This document shows positions 1 through 6,048 of a DNA stretch of 9,941 nt, piece after piece. The stretch comes from JBDSZL01 sp039925145 (lineage in GTDB: Bacteria > Acidobacteriota > Vicinamibacteria > Vicinamibacterales > SCN-69-37), in the NCBI GenBank assembly GCA_039925145.1, contig JBDSZL010000053.1, forward strand, positions 1 to 9,941, read 5' to 3'. Below the pieces are notes generated by a model, which was given only the letters and a program-made list of their open reading frames with translations, was not told where the DNA came from and searched no databases. Made by a program: the position numbers and the translations under genes. Numbering within the stretch: the stretch's first letter is position 1; the number at the start of each line of letters is the position of its first letter.

Positions 1-131
1 GTGTACTGCAGCTCATCCGCAATCTTGGGGCTGAGGTCGGCCGTGTGAGACAGAATCCCGAGGCGGATCGCGAGGCCCAGCAGCAGGGCACTCACGAAAA
101 GGGCCCGTTGCACCGACACAGAGATCGTCAT
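1..131 (-). CDS. GT39/ArnT-like membrane glycosyltransferase, N-terminal fragment
   Basis: Only the first 43 codons of a minus-strand gene lie in the window; the rest continues past the left edge. The ATG is the reverse complement of bases 129-131. The peptide begins MTISVSVQRALFVSALLLGL. It has a short positively charged lead, one hydrophobic segment (about residues 10-27), then an extracytoplasmic stretch ending in ADELQY (residues 38-43). An acidic D-E pair just after the first transmembrane helix is typical of GT39, ArnT and PMT-type glycosyltransferases. These take sugar from a polyprenyl-phosphate donor on the outer face of the cytoplasmic membrane. The gene is divergent from the GT2-like gene, with 66 bp between the starts. 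The family call rests on topology and this one motif in a short fragment, so another multi-spanning membrane protein is possible. Confidence 0.55.
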   Translation of the reverse strand, partial: MTISVSVQRALFVSALLLGLAIRLGILSHTADLSPKIADELQY

Positions 132-197
132 GCGCGATCTTGACTCCAGGCCCCGGTCGTACCAAGACTATGAGGGCGTTCGCGACCCCTGCTGTCC
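132..197. promoter_or_regulatory. Divergent intergenic region, possible promoter
   Basis: These 66 bases separate two divergent starts, so at least one promoter probably lies here or in the adjoining coding ends. On the plus strand TTGACT (140-145) is close to a sigma70 -35 box. The best partner downstream is GACTAT (166-171), only three of six matches to TATAAT and 20 bases away, which is longer than ideal. No clear minus-strand promoter, operator palindrome or Shine-Dalgarno site is visible. The location is supported by gene layout; the exact boxes are weak. Confidence 0.3.
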
Positions 198-1007
198 ATG
201 AAGCTGTCCATTTACACTTTTGTCAAAGACGGGCTCTACTACGATTTCCACGTCGTTGCGATGTTACGGCATCACGTCCCGCTAGCCGACGAGATCATCG
301 TCAGCGAAGGGTACAGCACCGACGGCACGTTTGAAGCCATCTCCGGTATCAGCCCCACGATTCAGGTGCACCGCTCGCATTGGGATCGATCCGATCCGAA
401 TGGCTGGCACCGTAAGTTCAAGAACGAGGCGCGCCGGTTGTGTACGGGCGACTGGGCGATTCTGCTCGATTGCGACGAGTTCATCCCGGAGTGGGAGTTC
501 GACCGCCTGAGGACGCTGCTCGCCACGACCGACAAGACGATCGTGCCGGTGCGCTTTACCCACTTCTACGGCAACTACCAGGTGCGGATGGCGCGGCTGC
601 CCAAGATCATCCCCGAGCTCGGGATGCGCATTCATCGCAATGTCCCCGAGGTCGAGGTGTGGGGTGACGGCGCCAACGTCCACCTCATCGGTCACGAAGA
701 AGACGCCTCCATTGTCGCGACGGAGGAGCCCATCGCGGTGCACCATTTCGGCACCGTGCGGCATGCGGCACGGCTGCGGCAGAAGTGGCGTACGCAGGCC
801 AAGCAGCACGACCCGGGCAAGCCGCAGTGGGATCGCACCCCCGGTTTCATGTTCGACATGTTTCCCCACCGCTGGGACGATCCCGATTTGCTGCCGACGC
901 TCGAGATCTACGACGGTCCGCACATCAAGGCGGTGCGCGACGACCCGGCCGAGTTCGTCCGCGACGATTTGTGGCTGTACCACCACCTCCAACAGCGCAC
1001 CGGTTGA
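198..1007 (+). CDS. GT2-like (GT-A fold) glycosyltransferase
   Basis: A 269-residue soluble protein with no membrane segment. The N-terminus MKLSIYTFVKDG and EIIVSEGYSTDGTFE (residues 32-46) match the nucleotide-binding start of GT2 enzymes, where the usual form is EIIVVDDGSTDGT. LLDCDEFIPEWEF (89-101) supplies the acidic DXD-type motif (D91, D93) expected to hold the metal and nucleotide-sugar diphosphate. A later VHHFGTVRHAARLRQKW block (181-197) is a His/Arg-rich tail of the type often seen in this group. It should act in the cytoplasm, adding one sugar from an NDP-sugar; donor and acceptor cannot be read from the sequence. ATG 198 is the first possible start after an in-frame stop at 171-173. 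No Shine-Dalgarno site is visible. It is the first gene of the plus-strand run, and its stop overlaps the next start. Confidence 0.8.
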   Translation: MKLSIYTFVKDGLYYDFHVVAMLRHHVPLADEIIVSEGYSTDGTFEAISGISPTIQVHRSHWDRSDPNGWHRKFKNEARRLCTGDWAILLDCDEFIPEWEFDRLRTLLATTDKTIVPVRFTHFYGNYQVRMARLPKIIPELGMRIHRNVPEVEVWGDGANVHLIGHEEDASIVATEEPIAVHHFGTVRHAARLRQKWRTQAKQHDPGKPQWDRTPGFMFDMFPHRWDDPDLLPTLEIYDGPHIKAVRDDPAEFVRDDLWLYHHLQQRTG

Positions 1008-2170
1008 ACGGCAACGGCCTCCCCGTGCTCGTGGTGAGCGACGTCTTTCCGCCTCGTCAGGGAGGTTCGGGCAGATGGCTGTGGGAGCTGTATCGCCGGC
1101 TCCCCCAACTCGAGCCGACGGTGCTCGCCGGGAGCACCCCGGGCGACGCGGCATTCGACGCGGCTTCCACACTGCGCATCCGCCGTTTCACGTTTCCCGC
1201 TGGGACCTGGGGCGTGATGAGCCCGCACGGCGCGATGGGATACTGGCGCTCGAGCCGGCAGCTGAAGGCCGAAATAGCCAACGTGCACCCGCGGGCGATT
1301 CACTGTGGCAAGTGCTTGCCCGAAGGGCTGGTCGCGCTGATCGCACGCGGCCGCCGACCTCTGCCAGTCTGGTGCTTCGCGCATGGCGAAGAGTTGACGC
1401 TCGCGCACACGAGTCGTGAGCTGACACGCCTCACAGCCGCCGTGTTGACCCGTGCCTCCGGCATCGTGGCCAACAGCCAGCACACACGCGGCCTCTTGAT
1501 CGATCAGTGGCACGTCGACGCTGGGAAGATCAGCGTCATCACGCCTGGCGTCGACACCACGCGCTTCGTCCCGGCGCCCCGCGACGAAGGCGTACGCGCG
1601 CGGTTCGGTTGGACGGGTCGGTGCGTGATCCTCACCGTGGGCGCGCTCCAGAAACGCAAGGGACAGGACATGCTGATTCGGGCCCTGCCCGAGATCCGTC
1701 GTCGCTGCCCTGACGTGCTGTATGCGATCGCGGGCGAAGGCTGGGAGCACGACTATCTGGCCGCGCTCGCGCGCGAGCTCCGCGTCGACGACCTGGTGAG
1801 CTTCATGGGCATCGCCGGCGACGCCGACCTCGTGCATGCGTACCAGCAGTGCGATCTGTTTGCACTGCCAAACCGCAGGATCGGCTGGGATCTCGAAGGC
1901 TTCGGTATCGTCCTCATCGAAGCGCAGGCGTGCGGCAGGCCTGTCGTCACGGGCGCGTCGGGTGGCACCGCCGAGACCCTGCTCGCAGGCCAGACTGGCG
2001 AGATTGTGTCGTGCGAGGAGCCGCACGAACTCGCCGTCGTGTGCGGGGCTCTGCTTGCCGACGCCGAGCGTCTGGCGGCGTACGGCGCGCGCGCGCGCGA
2101 GTGGGCGGTCGAGCAATTCGACTGGCAGGTTCTCGCCCGACGGGCCGCTGCGTTGTTCTTGTATTCTTGA
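1004..2170 (+). CDS. GT4 family (GT-B fold) glycosyltransferase
   Basis: A 388-residue retaining glycosyltransferase. Seen: VLVVSDVFPPRQGGSGRW (residues 8-25), the N-terminal Rossmann start with its Gly-rich acceptor loop; HGEE (127-130); TPGVDTTRF (180-188); TVGALQKRKG (211-220), with the Arg/Lys that bind donor phosphates; and the EX7E pair E298/E306 in LEGFGIVLIEAQACGRPVV. HGEE and the overall pattern resemble PimB-like mannosyltransferases, but donor specificity cannot be assigned. I chose TTG 1004 because it lies in a TTGA overlap with the previous stop and gives a complete N-terminal domain. GTG 1025 is a real alternative, shortening the protein by seven residues; neither start has a clear Shine-Dalgarno site. 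Longer in-frame extensions run through the GT2 gene and do not look like protein. It is cytoplasmic and probably acts just after or before the GT2 enzyme. Confidence 0.88.
   Translation: MNGNGLPVLVVSDVFPPRQGGSGRWLWELYRRLPQLEPTVLAGSTPGDAAFDAASTLRIRRFTFPAGTWGVMSPHGAMGYWRSSRQLKAEIANVHPRAIHCGKCLPEGLVALIARGRRPLPVWCFAHGEELTLAHTSRELTRLTAAVLTRASGIVANSQHTRGLLIDQWHVDAGKISVITPGVDTTRFVPAPRDEGVRARFGWTGRCVILTVGALQKRKGQDMLIRALPEIRRRCPDVLYAIAGEGWEHDYLAALARELRVDDLVSFMGIAGDADLVHAYQQCDLFALPNRRIGWDLEGFGIVLIEAQACGRPVVTGASGGTAETLLAGQTGEIVSCEEPHELAVVCGALLADAERLAAYGARAREWAVEQFDWQVLARRAAALFLYS
2085..2099. repeat. Alternating GC dinucleotide run
   Basis: Fifteen bases of strictly alternating G and C lie near the 3' end of the GT4 gene and encode part of GARARE. 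Such tracts can adopt Z-DNA and are prone to slippage. Here it is most simply a product of Ala/Arg codons in GC-rich DNA. Confidence 0.5.
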
Positions 2171-2172
2171 GG
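2169..2172 (+). promoter_or_regulatory. Shine-Dalgarno site for the GT39-like gene
   Basis: GAGG straddles the stop codon of the GT4 gene and sits six bases before ATG 2179. The spacing is good. It supports that start and re-initiation by ribosomes finishing the upstream gene. Confidence 0.55.
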
Positions 2173-2178
2173 CCGACG

Positions 2179-3591
2179 ATGCCCCAGATTTCCACCGCTG
2201 ATGCGGCCAACGACTATCGCGGCACGCCGTGGAGCCTCCGTCTGGGGCTCGCGCTGGTGGTGGTCGTTCTGTTCTTCGCCGCCATTCTCTCCTATGGCAT
2301 CCGCACGTGGCCGATGGCCGACGACGAAGTGCCGTCGCTCGTGGAGATGGGCCTGATACAGGTCGACGCGTCAGCCTTCTCGGTGCCCGCCGATCAACTC
2401 GGGCGGCTGCCAAAGAGCCTGCCCGTCTGGTACGCCGTGCAGCGTCGTCTGATTTCGGTCCTTCCAGCGGGCGAATTGCGTTACCGCCTGCCGTCCCTGT
2501 TCTTCGCTCTGGCGACCGTTGGTCTCGGATTCGTCCTGGTCTCGCGCATGCGCGGGCTCTGGTTCGGGTTGGCGCTGGCGGTTGTGCTCGCCGGGAGCCA
2601 ACCCTTTCTGTTGCTGTCGCAGGTCGACCGGTTCTACGCCATGCCGCTGTTCCTCGAGGTCGTGTTCTTTTCGACCTTGTGGTGGCGCCGCGGTGGAACC
2701 GTGTTGATGAGTCTCGCGGCCGTCACCGTGGCCGTGCTGACGTTTCTGTCCCACAACATCACGCTGCCGGTTCTGGTGCTGGCGTTCATGGCGGCCTGCG
2801 TCGCACTTGTCGTCAACCGTATCCCGTTCCACGTGGTGTGGCGCTCGGGGCTGGCACTCACCGCGGGTGCCGTGATCTACCTCGCCTACGTGCGGCCGCT
2901 CGTGTCGGGCTGGCATAGCACGGGCAACCCCACGCCCGTGCTGGTGTCCTTCAGCGCGCACGCTGGCATTGCGACCCTCGCGCTGGCGTTGTTCGGTGGC
3001 TTGCTGTCGCTGCTCCGTCGCAACGACGATCGGTCGATGCTGTGGTGGGCGTTGATGTTCGCCGGCAGCCTGTGCCTATTCCAGCTCACGAGCATCAGCT
3101 GGAATCCGCGCTACTTCCTGTTCTACATGCCGGCCATGTGGATGCTGGCGGCGCACGCCATGGACTTCGTGCGACGAAAACTGGGCTCGTCGCTCCTCGG
3201 TGCCGGCTGGTACGCCTGTGTGGGCCTGTTGTTCGTCCCCGGCGTGATGAGCCACTATCAGGATGGATCCCGCCACGATTACCGGCAGGCGGCCGCCGTA
3301 GTGCTGGCACATGCGCGTGAGTCGCAGCCCATTCTGAGCGACGATGCAGAGACGATTTCGTACTATCTGCCGGAGGATGCCCGGCGCCGTCTGCTCGTGC
3401 GCACGAAGGTCACCGAGTTTCCGGCGTCTGAATTCTTCGTCGTGGTGCGCTCCAATGTGTGGATGCCGTTGCCGCAGATTCCTGGGCGCCAGATGGATCT
3501 GCTGGCCGAGATCTCCCATCGTCGTCTCGATCAGTTCTCCCATGTCCTTCGGGTGTACCGCGTGCGGCCTGCCATGAGGACCATCTCGTGA
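2179..3591 (+). CDS. Multi-spanning GT39/ArnT-like membrane glycosyltransferase
   Basis: A 470-residue integral membrane protein. After a short cytoplasmic lead, the first helix (about 19-40) is followed by WPMADDEVPSL (44-54), whose acidic D48-D49-E50 group matches the catalytic acidic position in the first external loop of GT39/PMT and ArnT-type enzymes. About eight to ten hydrophobic segments follow up to residue 357. QVDRFYAMPLFLEV (148-161) and NPRYFLFYMPAM (309-320) fall where this superfamily has its conserved Arg/Tyr blocks. The C-terminal 110 residues are soluble and probably periplasmic, starting with a DYRQAA block (367-372), as is common for these proteins. Expected role: transfer of a sugar from a polyprenyl-phosphate sugar to a lipid-linked glycan outside the membrane. 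ATG 2179 is set by GAGG and the 8-base gap. The stop overlaps the next start as GTGA. The exact donor is unknown. Confidence 0.75.
   Translation: MPQISTADAANDYRGTPWSLRLGLALVVVVLFFAAILSYGIRTWPMADDEVPSLVEMGLIQVDASAFSVPADQLGRLPKSLPVWYAVQRRLISVLPAGELRYRLPSLFFALATVGLGFVLVSRMRGLWFGLALAVVLAGSQPFLLLSQVDRFYAMPLFLEVVFFSTLWWRRGGTVLMSLAAVTVAVLTFLSHNITLPVLVLAFMAACVALVVNRIPFHVVWRSGLALTAGAVIYLAYVRPLVSGWHSTGNPTPVLVSFSAHAGIATLALALFGGLLSLLRRNDDRSMLWWALMFAGSLCLFQLTSISWNPRYFLFYMPAMWMLAAHAMDFVRRKLGSSLLGAGWYACVGLLFVPGVMSHYQDGSRHDYRQAAAVVLAHARESQPILSDDAETISYYLPEDARRRLLVRTKVTEFPASEFFVVVRSNVWMPLPQIPGRQMDLLAEISHRRLDQFSHVLRVYRVRPAMRTIS
3576..3580 (+). promoter_or_regulatory. Shine-Dalgarno site that fixes a GTG start
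   Basis: GAGGA lies seven bases before GTG 3588, inside the last codons of the GT39-like gene. It is the best ribosome binding site in the window and decides the GTG start of the SGNH gene over longer in-frame extensions into the upstream gene. Confidence 0.65.
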
Positions 3592-4823
3592 CGCCGCCCG
3601 TGGCCGACTCCACCACGGTGCCCGAGACGGAGCCGCGGGCGCGACGTCCGCCGCTGCTGCTCCTGCTGTTCTTTGCGGTCGGCCTGCTGTTCACAGCCAT
3701 AGGCATCGTCGAGTGTGGGTTTATCGGCTATGACTGGGCGAGCGGCGGAGCGTTGTCGGGCCTGCGCGCGCCGGATCTCGGCCGCGGCGTCCGCAGCTGG
3801 ACCATGCACCACGCCATGCGTCCCGGTTACAGCGATTCGGCTGCGCGGTTGAACTCGTTTGGATTGCGGTCGCCCGAAGTGGCGGTGCCGAAGCCGGCGG
3901 GCACGCCTCGCATTCTCGTGCTCGGCGACTCGTTCACGTTCGGCTTCAGGGCGGCCGAGGAAGACGTGTTTGTGCGGCGACTCGAGAATCGGCTGCGCGC
4001 TCAGGGCTTGCCGGCGCTCGAGGTGGTCAACGCTGGTGTCGTCTCGTACTGCCCCCTGCTCGAGTACCTTCAGTACAAGCATCAGCTGCACGTGCTTCAG
4101 CCAGACCTCGTCATCCTCAACTTCGACATGTCGGATGTACAGGATCACCTCGAGTATTCGCGCGACGGCGTCTGGTCGGACGCCGGTGTGCCGCTCTATG
4201 TGACCGAGCCGTCGCTGGGGAAGGGTGCCACGGCCTGGCCGCAACTGCTGTCGTTTCAGTGGGTGGCGCGCAAGTTCAACGCCGCAACGCGGCGGTATCA
4301 GTCAGCTGCAGAGAAGTCGCCATTCGCTCGCGATCTCGACCGCTACCTGTGGACCTTCGATGGCAACGACGGCTGGGAGAAAGAGGCCGCGAGCACGATG
4401 GCGCCGATTGCCGAGCTGTCGAAGCTGCTGCAGCACGACCACATTCCGCTGATCGTGGCGACCTATCCTCAGCCCTGGCAGGTTGCGGCGAACGCGACGC
4501 CGTACGAGCCGATTCGAACGCAGTACGGCGTCGGGATGAACAAGGTGCACCTCAACGACAGGCCGTTCAAGCTGCTCGAGCGGTTCACCGCAGAGCACGG
4601 TATTCCGTTCATGAACGCGGCGCCCGTGTTTCGAGCCGATGCCGATCCCGCGAGCTTGTTTCTCCAGACCGACTTTCACTTCAGCCCGCGCGGCAACGAC
4701 CTGTACGCGCAACTGCTGGCGGCCCGCGTTACCGCGATGGGGTTTGGGTCGGCGTCATTCCCTGGAGGCGCGCCATTGCCGGGTGCAGGGAGCGCGACGG
4801 GACGCGAGCCGCTTCGACCTTAG
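3588..4823 (+). CDS. Membrane-anchored SGNH/GDSL-family hydrolase or acyltransferase-like protein
   Basis: A 411-residue protein with one hydrophobic helix near the N-terminus (about 21-41) after an Arg-rich lead, so the bulk is probably periplasmic. ILVLGDSFTFGF (109-120) is SGNH block I with nucleophile S115. NAG (148-150) fits the block II Gly. TDFHFSPRGN (361-370) is the terminal Asp/His block, D362 and H364, in the DxH spacing common in sugar-modifying members. The block III position reads LNFDMSDVQD (177-186), where the usual GxND asparagine seems replaced. Members near polysaccharide genes usually remove or transfer O-acetyl groups on sugars; that role here is inferred. Residues after 380 are low-complexity Gly/Ala/Pro and overlap the opposite-strand gene. 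The start is GTG 3588, coupled to the upstream gene by GTGA and preceded by GAGGA. It is the last gene of the run. Confidence 0.75.
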   Translation: MTPPVADSTTVPETEPRARRPPLLLLLFFAVGLLFTAIGIVECGFIGYDWASGGALSGLRAPDLGRGVRSWTMHHAMRPGYSDSAARLNSFGLRSPEVAVPKPAGTPRILVLGDSFTFGFRAAEEDVFVRRLENRLRAQGLPALEVVNAGVVSYCPLLEYLQYKHQLHVLQPDLVILNFDMSDVQDHLEYSRDGVWSDAGVPLYVTEPSLGKGATAWPQLLSFQWVARKFNAATRRYQSAAEKSPFARDLDRYLWTFDGNDGWEKEAASTMAPIAELSKLLQHDHIPLIVATYPQPWQVAANATPYEPIRTQYGVGMNKVHLNDRPFKLLERFTAEHGIPFMNAAPVFRADADPASLFLQTDFHFSPRGNDLYAQLLAARVTAMGFGSASFPGGAPLPGAGSATGREPLRP

Positions 4824-6048
4824 CCGGAGCAGGCTTCTGAGCTTTCAGCACCGCCACGCCGACCATTACGACGTAGTAGGGCACCTCGAGCCCCGGCACC
4901 GACACGAACTGTCCTGACACGATGAACCCGACGGCCGAGAGTACGCCGCCGGTCGCAATTGCGACATCCGATCGGTTTTCGTCCGTGAAACGGGTCCGCG
5001 CGACCGGCCATAGCTTCAGCGCGGCAATAGTGAAGAACGACAGCAGCAGCAGCGAGCCGGGAATGCCCGTTTCGGCCGCCGTCTCCATCCACACGCTGTG
5101 CGCCGACTTGCCTTCGGCCCAGCCGTACTGCGAGGCGACGACCCGCCAGTTGGCGGGGCCGACACCGAACATTGGGTACTGCCCGACCACCTTCAGGCAG
5201 TCACTCCACAGGTCGAGCCGACTCTCGGCCGATCCATCGCGTTCGTCCGAGCTCGCGAAGATGCTCGAATAGCGCGCGTACAGCTGCGGTCCGGTGAGCC
5301 GAATCGCGAGCAGCCCGACGAGCAGGATCACACCGAGGTACGACGGCCGCTTCGGCATCATCACGAACGCCACGACCCCGACCGCCAGCAGCCCCATGAG
5401 GCCGCCGCGTGAGAATGTGAGCAGGGTGGTGTGCAGGATCAGCGCGGTGCACAGCCCGGCGAGCAGGCGCTCAGGCCATCGCTTGCTGGCGATAACGAGC
5501 GCGATCGCCGGCCCGATCGTCACGACCAGGCTCGCGGCAAAACAGTTGTTGTCCATGCCGCCGAAGCCTTCGGAGGCGATGTTGAACCCTCGGACATACG
5601 CCAGGTTCATCTCGAACGAGACGTAGCCCTGCGCCAGGACGATGATCCAAATCATCCGGCGCCGTGACTCGGGACTGGCGAGCAGCGTGGCGCCCATCAA
5701 AACCGGCAGCACGAACCGCGACACGTTCACCATCGACTGGAATGCCACGTCGGTGTCGATGGCCTGGATCGCCGACAGGGTGAACCACGTGACGAACAGC
5801 AGCAGAGTGACGACGATGCTGCGCCCGCGGCCGAAACGCCAGGACCCGAACCCGCGGAACATCCATCCCACGAGCATCGTGATCCCTACCCACGAGCTAA
5901 TACCGCTGATATCGCCAGCAAACGCGAAAATGGACTGGGGCCGCAGAATGGCGAACCCGATGTACACGTACAAGCCGACAATGGGATACCAGATCCCTGC
6001 CACGGTGCCCCAGGCGGCGAGTAGATAGGTGAGAATCAGCCCCTTCAT
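4729..6048 (-). CDS. O-antigen ligase/polymerase family membrane protein (Wzy/WaaL-like; possible O-glycosylation ligase)
   Basis: A 439-residue membrane protein with about ten to twelve hydrophobic segments and one large external loop (about 250-325), the topology of the Wzy_C/WaaL family. These proteins join undecaprenyl-linked glycans into polymer or transfer them to lipid A-core or to protein in the periplasm. Seen: MDNNCFAASL (165-174), TFSRGGLMGL (211-220), ESRLDLW (275-281) and GVGPANW (295-301) in the loop, then AHSVWMETAAETGIPGSL (316-333) with the conserved loop His H317. The N-terminal ILRPQSIFAFA segment and the DNN block resemble, from memory, exosortase-associated O-glycosylation ligases; that subfamily call is tentative. 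ATG 6048 forms an ATGA overlap with the upstream stop; only a weak AAGA-type binding site is visible. The polar C-terminal tail, about the last 31 codons, overlaps the SGNH gene. Confidence 0.82.
   Translation of the reverse strand: MKGLILTYLLAAWGTVAGIWYPIVGLYVYIGFAILRPQSIFAFAGDISGISSWVGITMLVGWMFRGFGSWRFGRGRSIVVTLLLFVTWFTLSAIQAIDTDVAFQSMVNVSRFVLPVLMGATLLASPESRRRMIWIIVLAQGYVSFEMNLAYVRGFNIASEGFGGMDNNCFAASLVVTIGPAIALVIASKRWPERLLAGLCTALILHTTLLTFSRGGLMGLLAVGVVAFVMMPKRPSYLGVILLVGLLAIRLTGPQLYARYSSIFASSDERDGSAESRLDLWSDCLKVVGQYPMFGVGPANWRVVASQYGWAEGKSAHSVWMETAAETGIPGSLLLLSFFTIAALKLWPVARTRFTDENRSDVAIATGGVLSAVGFIVSGQFVSVPGLEVPYYVVMVGVAVLKAQKPAPAKVEAARVPSRSLHPAMARLQGMTPTQTPSR

Noticed and set aside
785..1003. 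N-terminal extension of the GT4 gene to GTG 785
   Set aside because: It would run through the GT2 coding sequence, and the translation is Arg/Pro-rich and unlike any GT4 N-terminus. The Rossmann start follows directly after 1004.
1849..2178. N-terminal extension of the GT39-like gene into the GT4 gene
   Set aside because: The extra residues are Arg-rich and out of frame with a clear GT4 C-terminus. ATG 2179 has a Shine-Dalgarno site and leads straight into the first helix.
908..2413. A 501-codon minus-strand open frame across the GT4 gene
   Set aside because: It is antisense to the GT4 gene and parts of both neighbours. Its product is Arg/Ala/Pro-rich without domain motifs.
4824..4865. Terminator at the convergent junction
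   Set aside because: The best hairpin is a 4-bp stem (CTGA/TCAG) without a following T-run, inside the ligase-like coding sequence. It is too weak to call.
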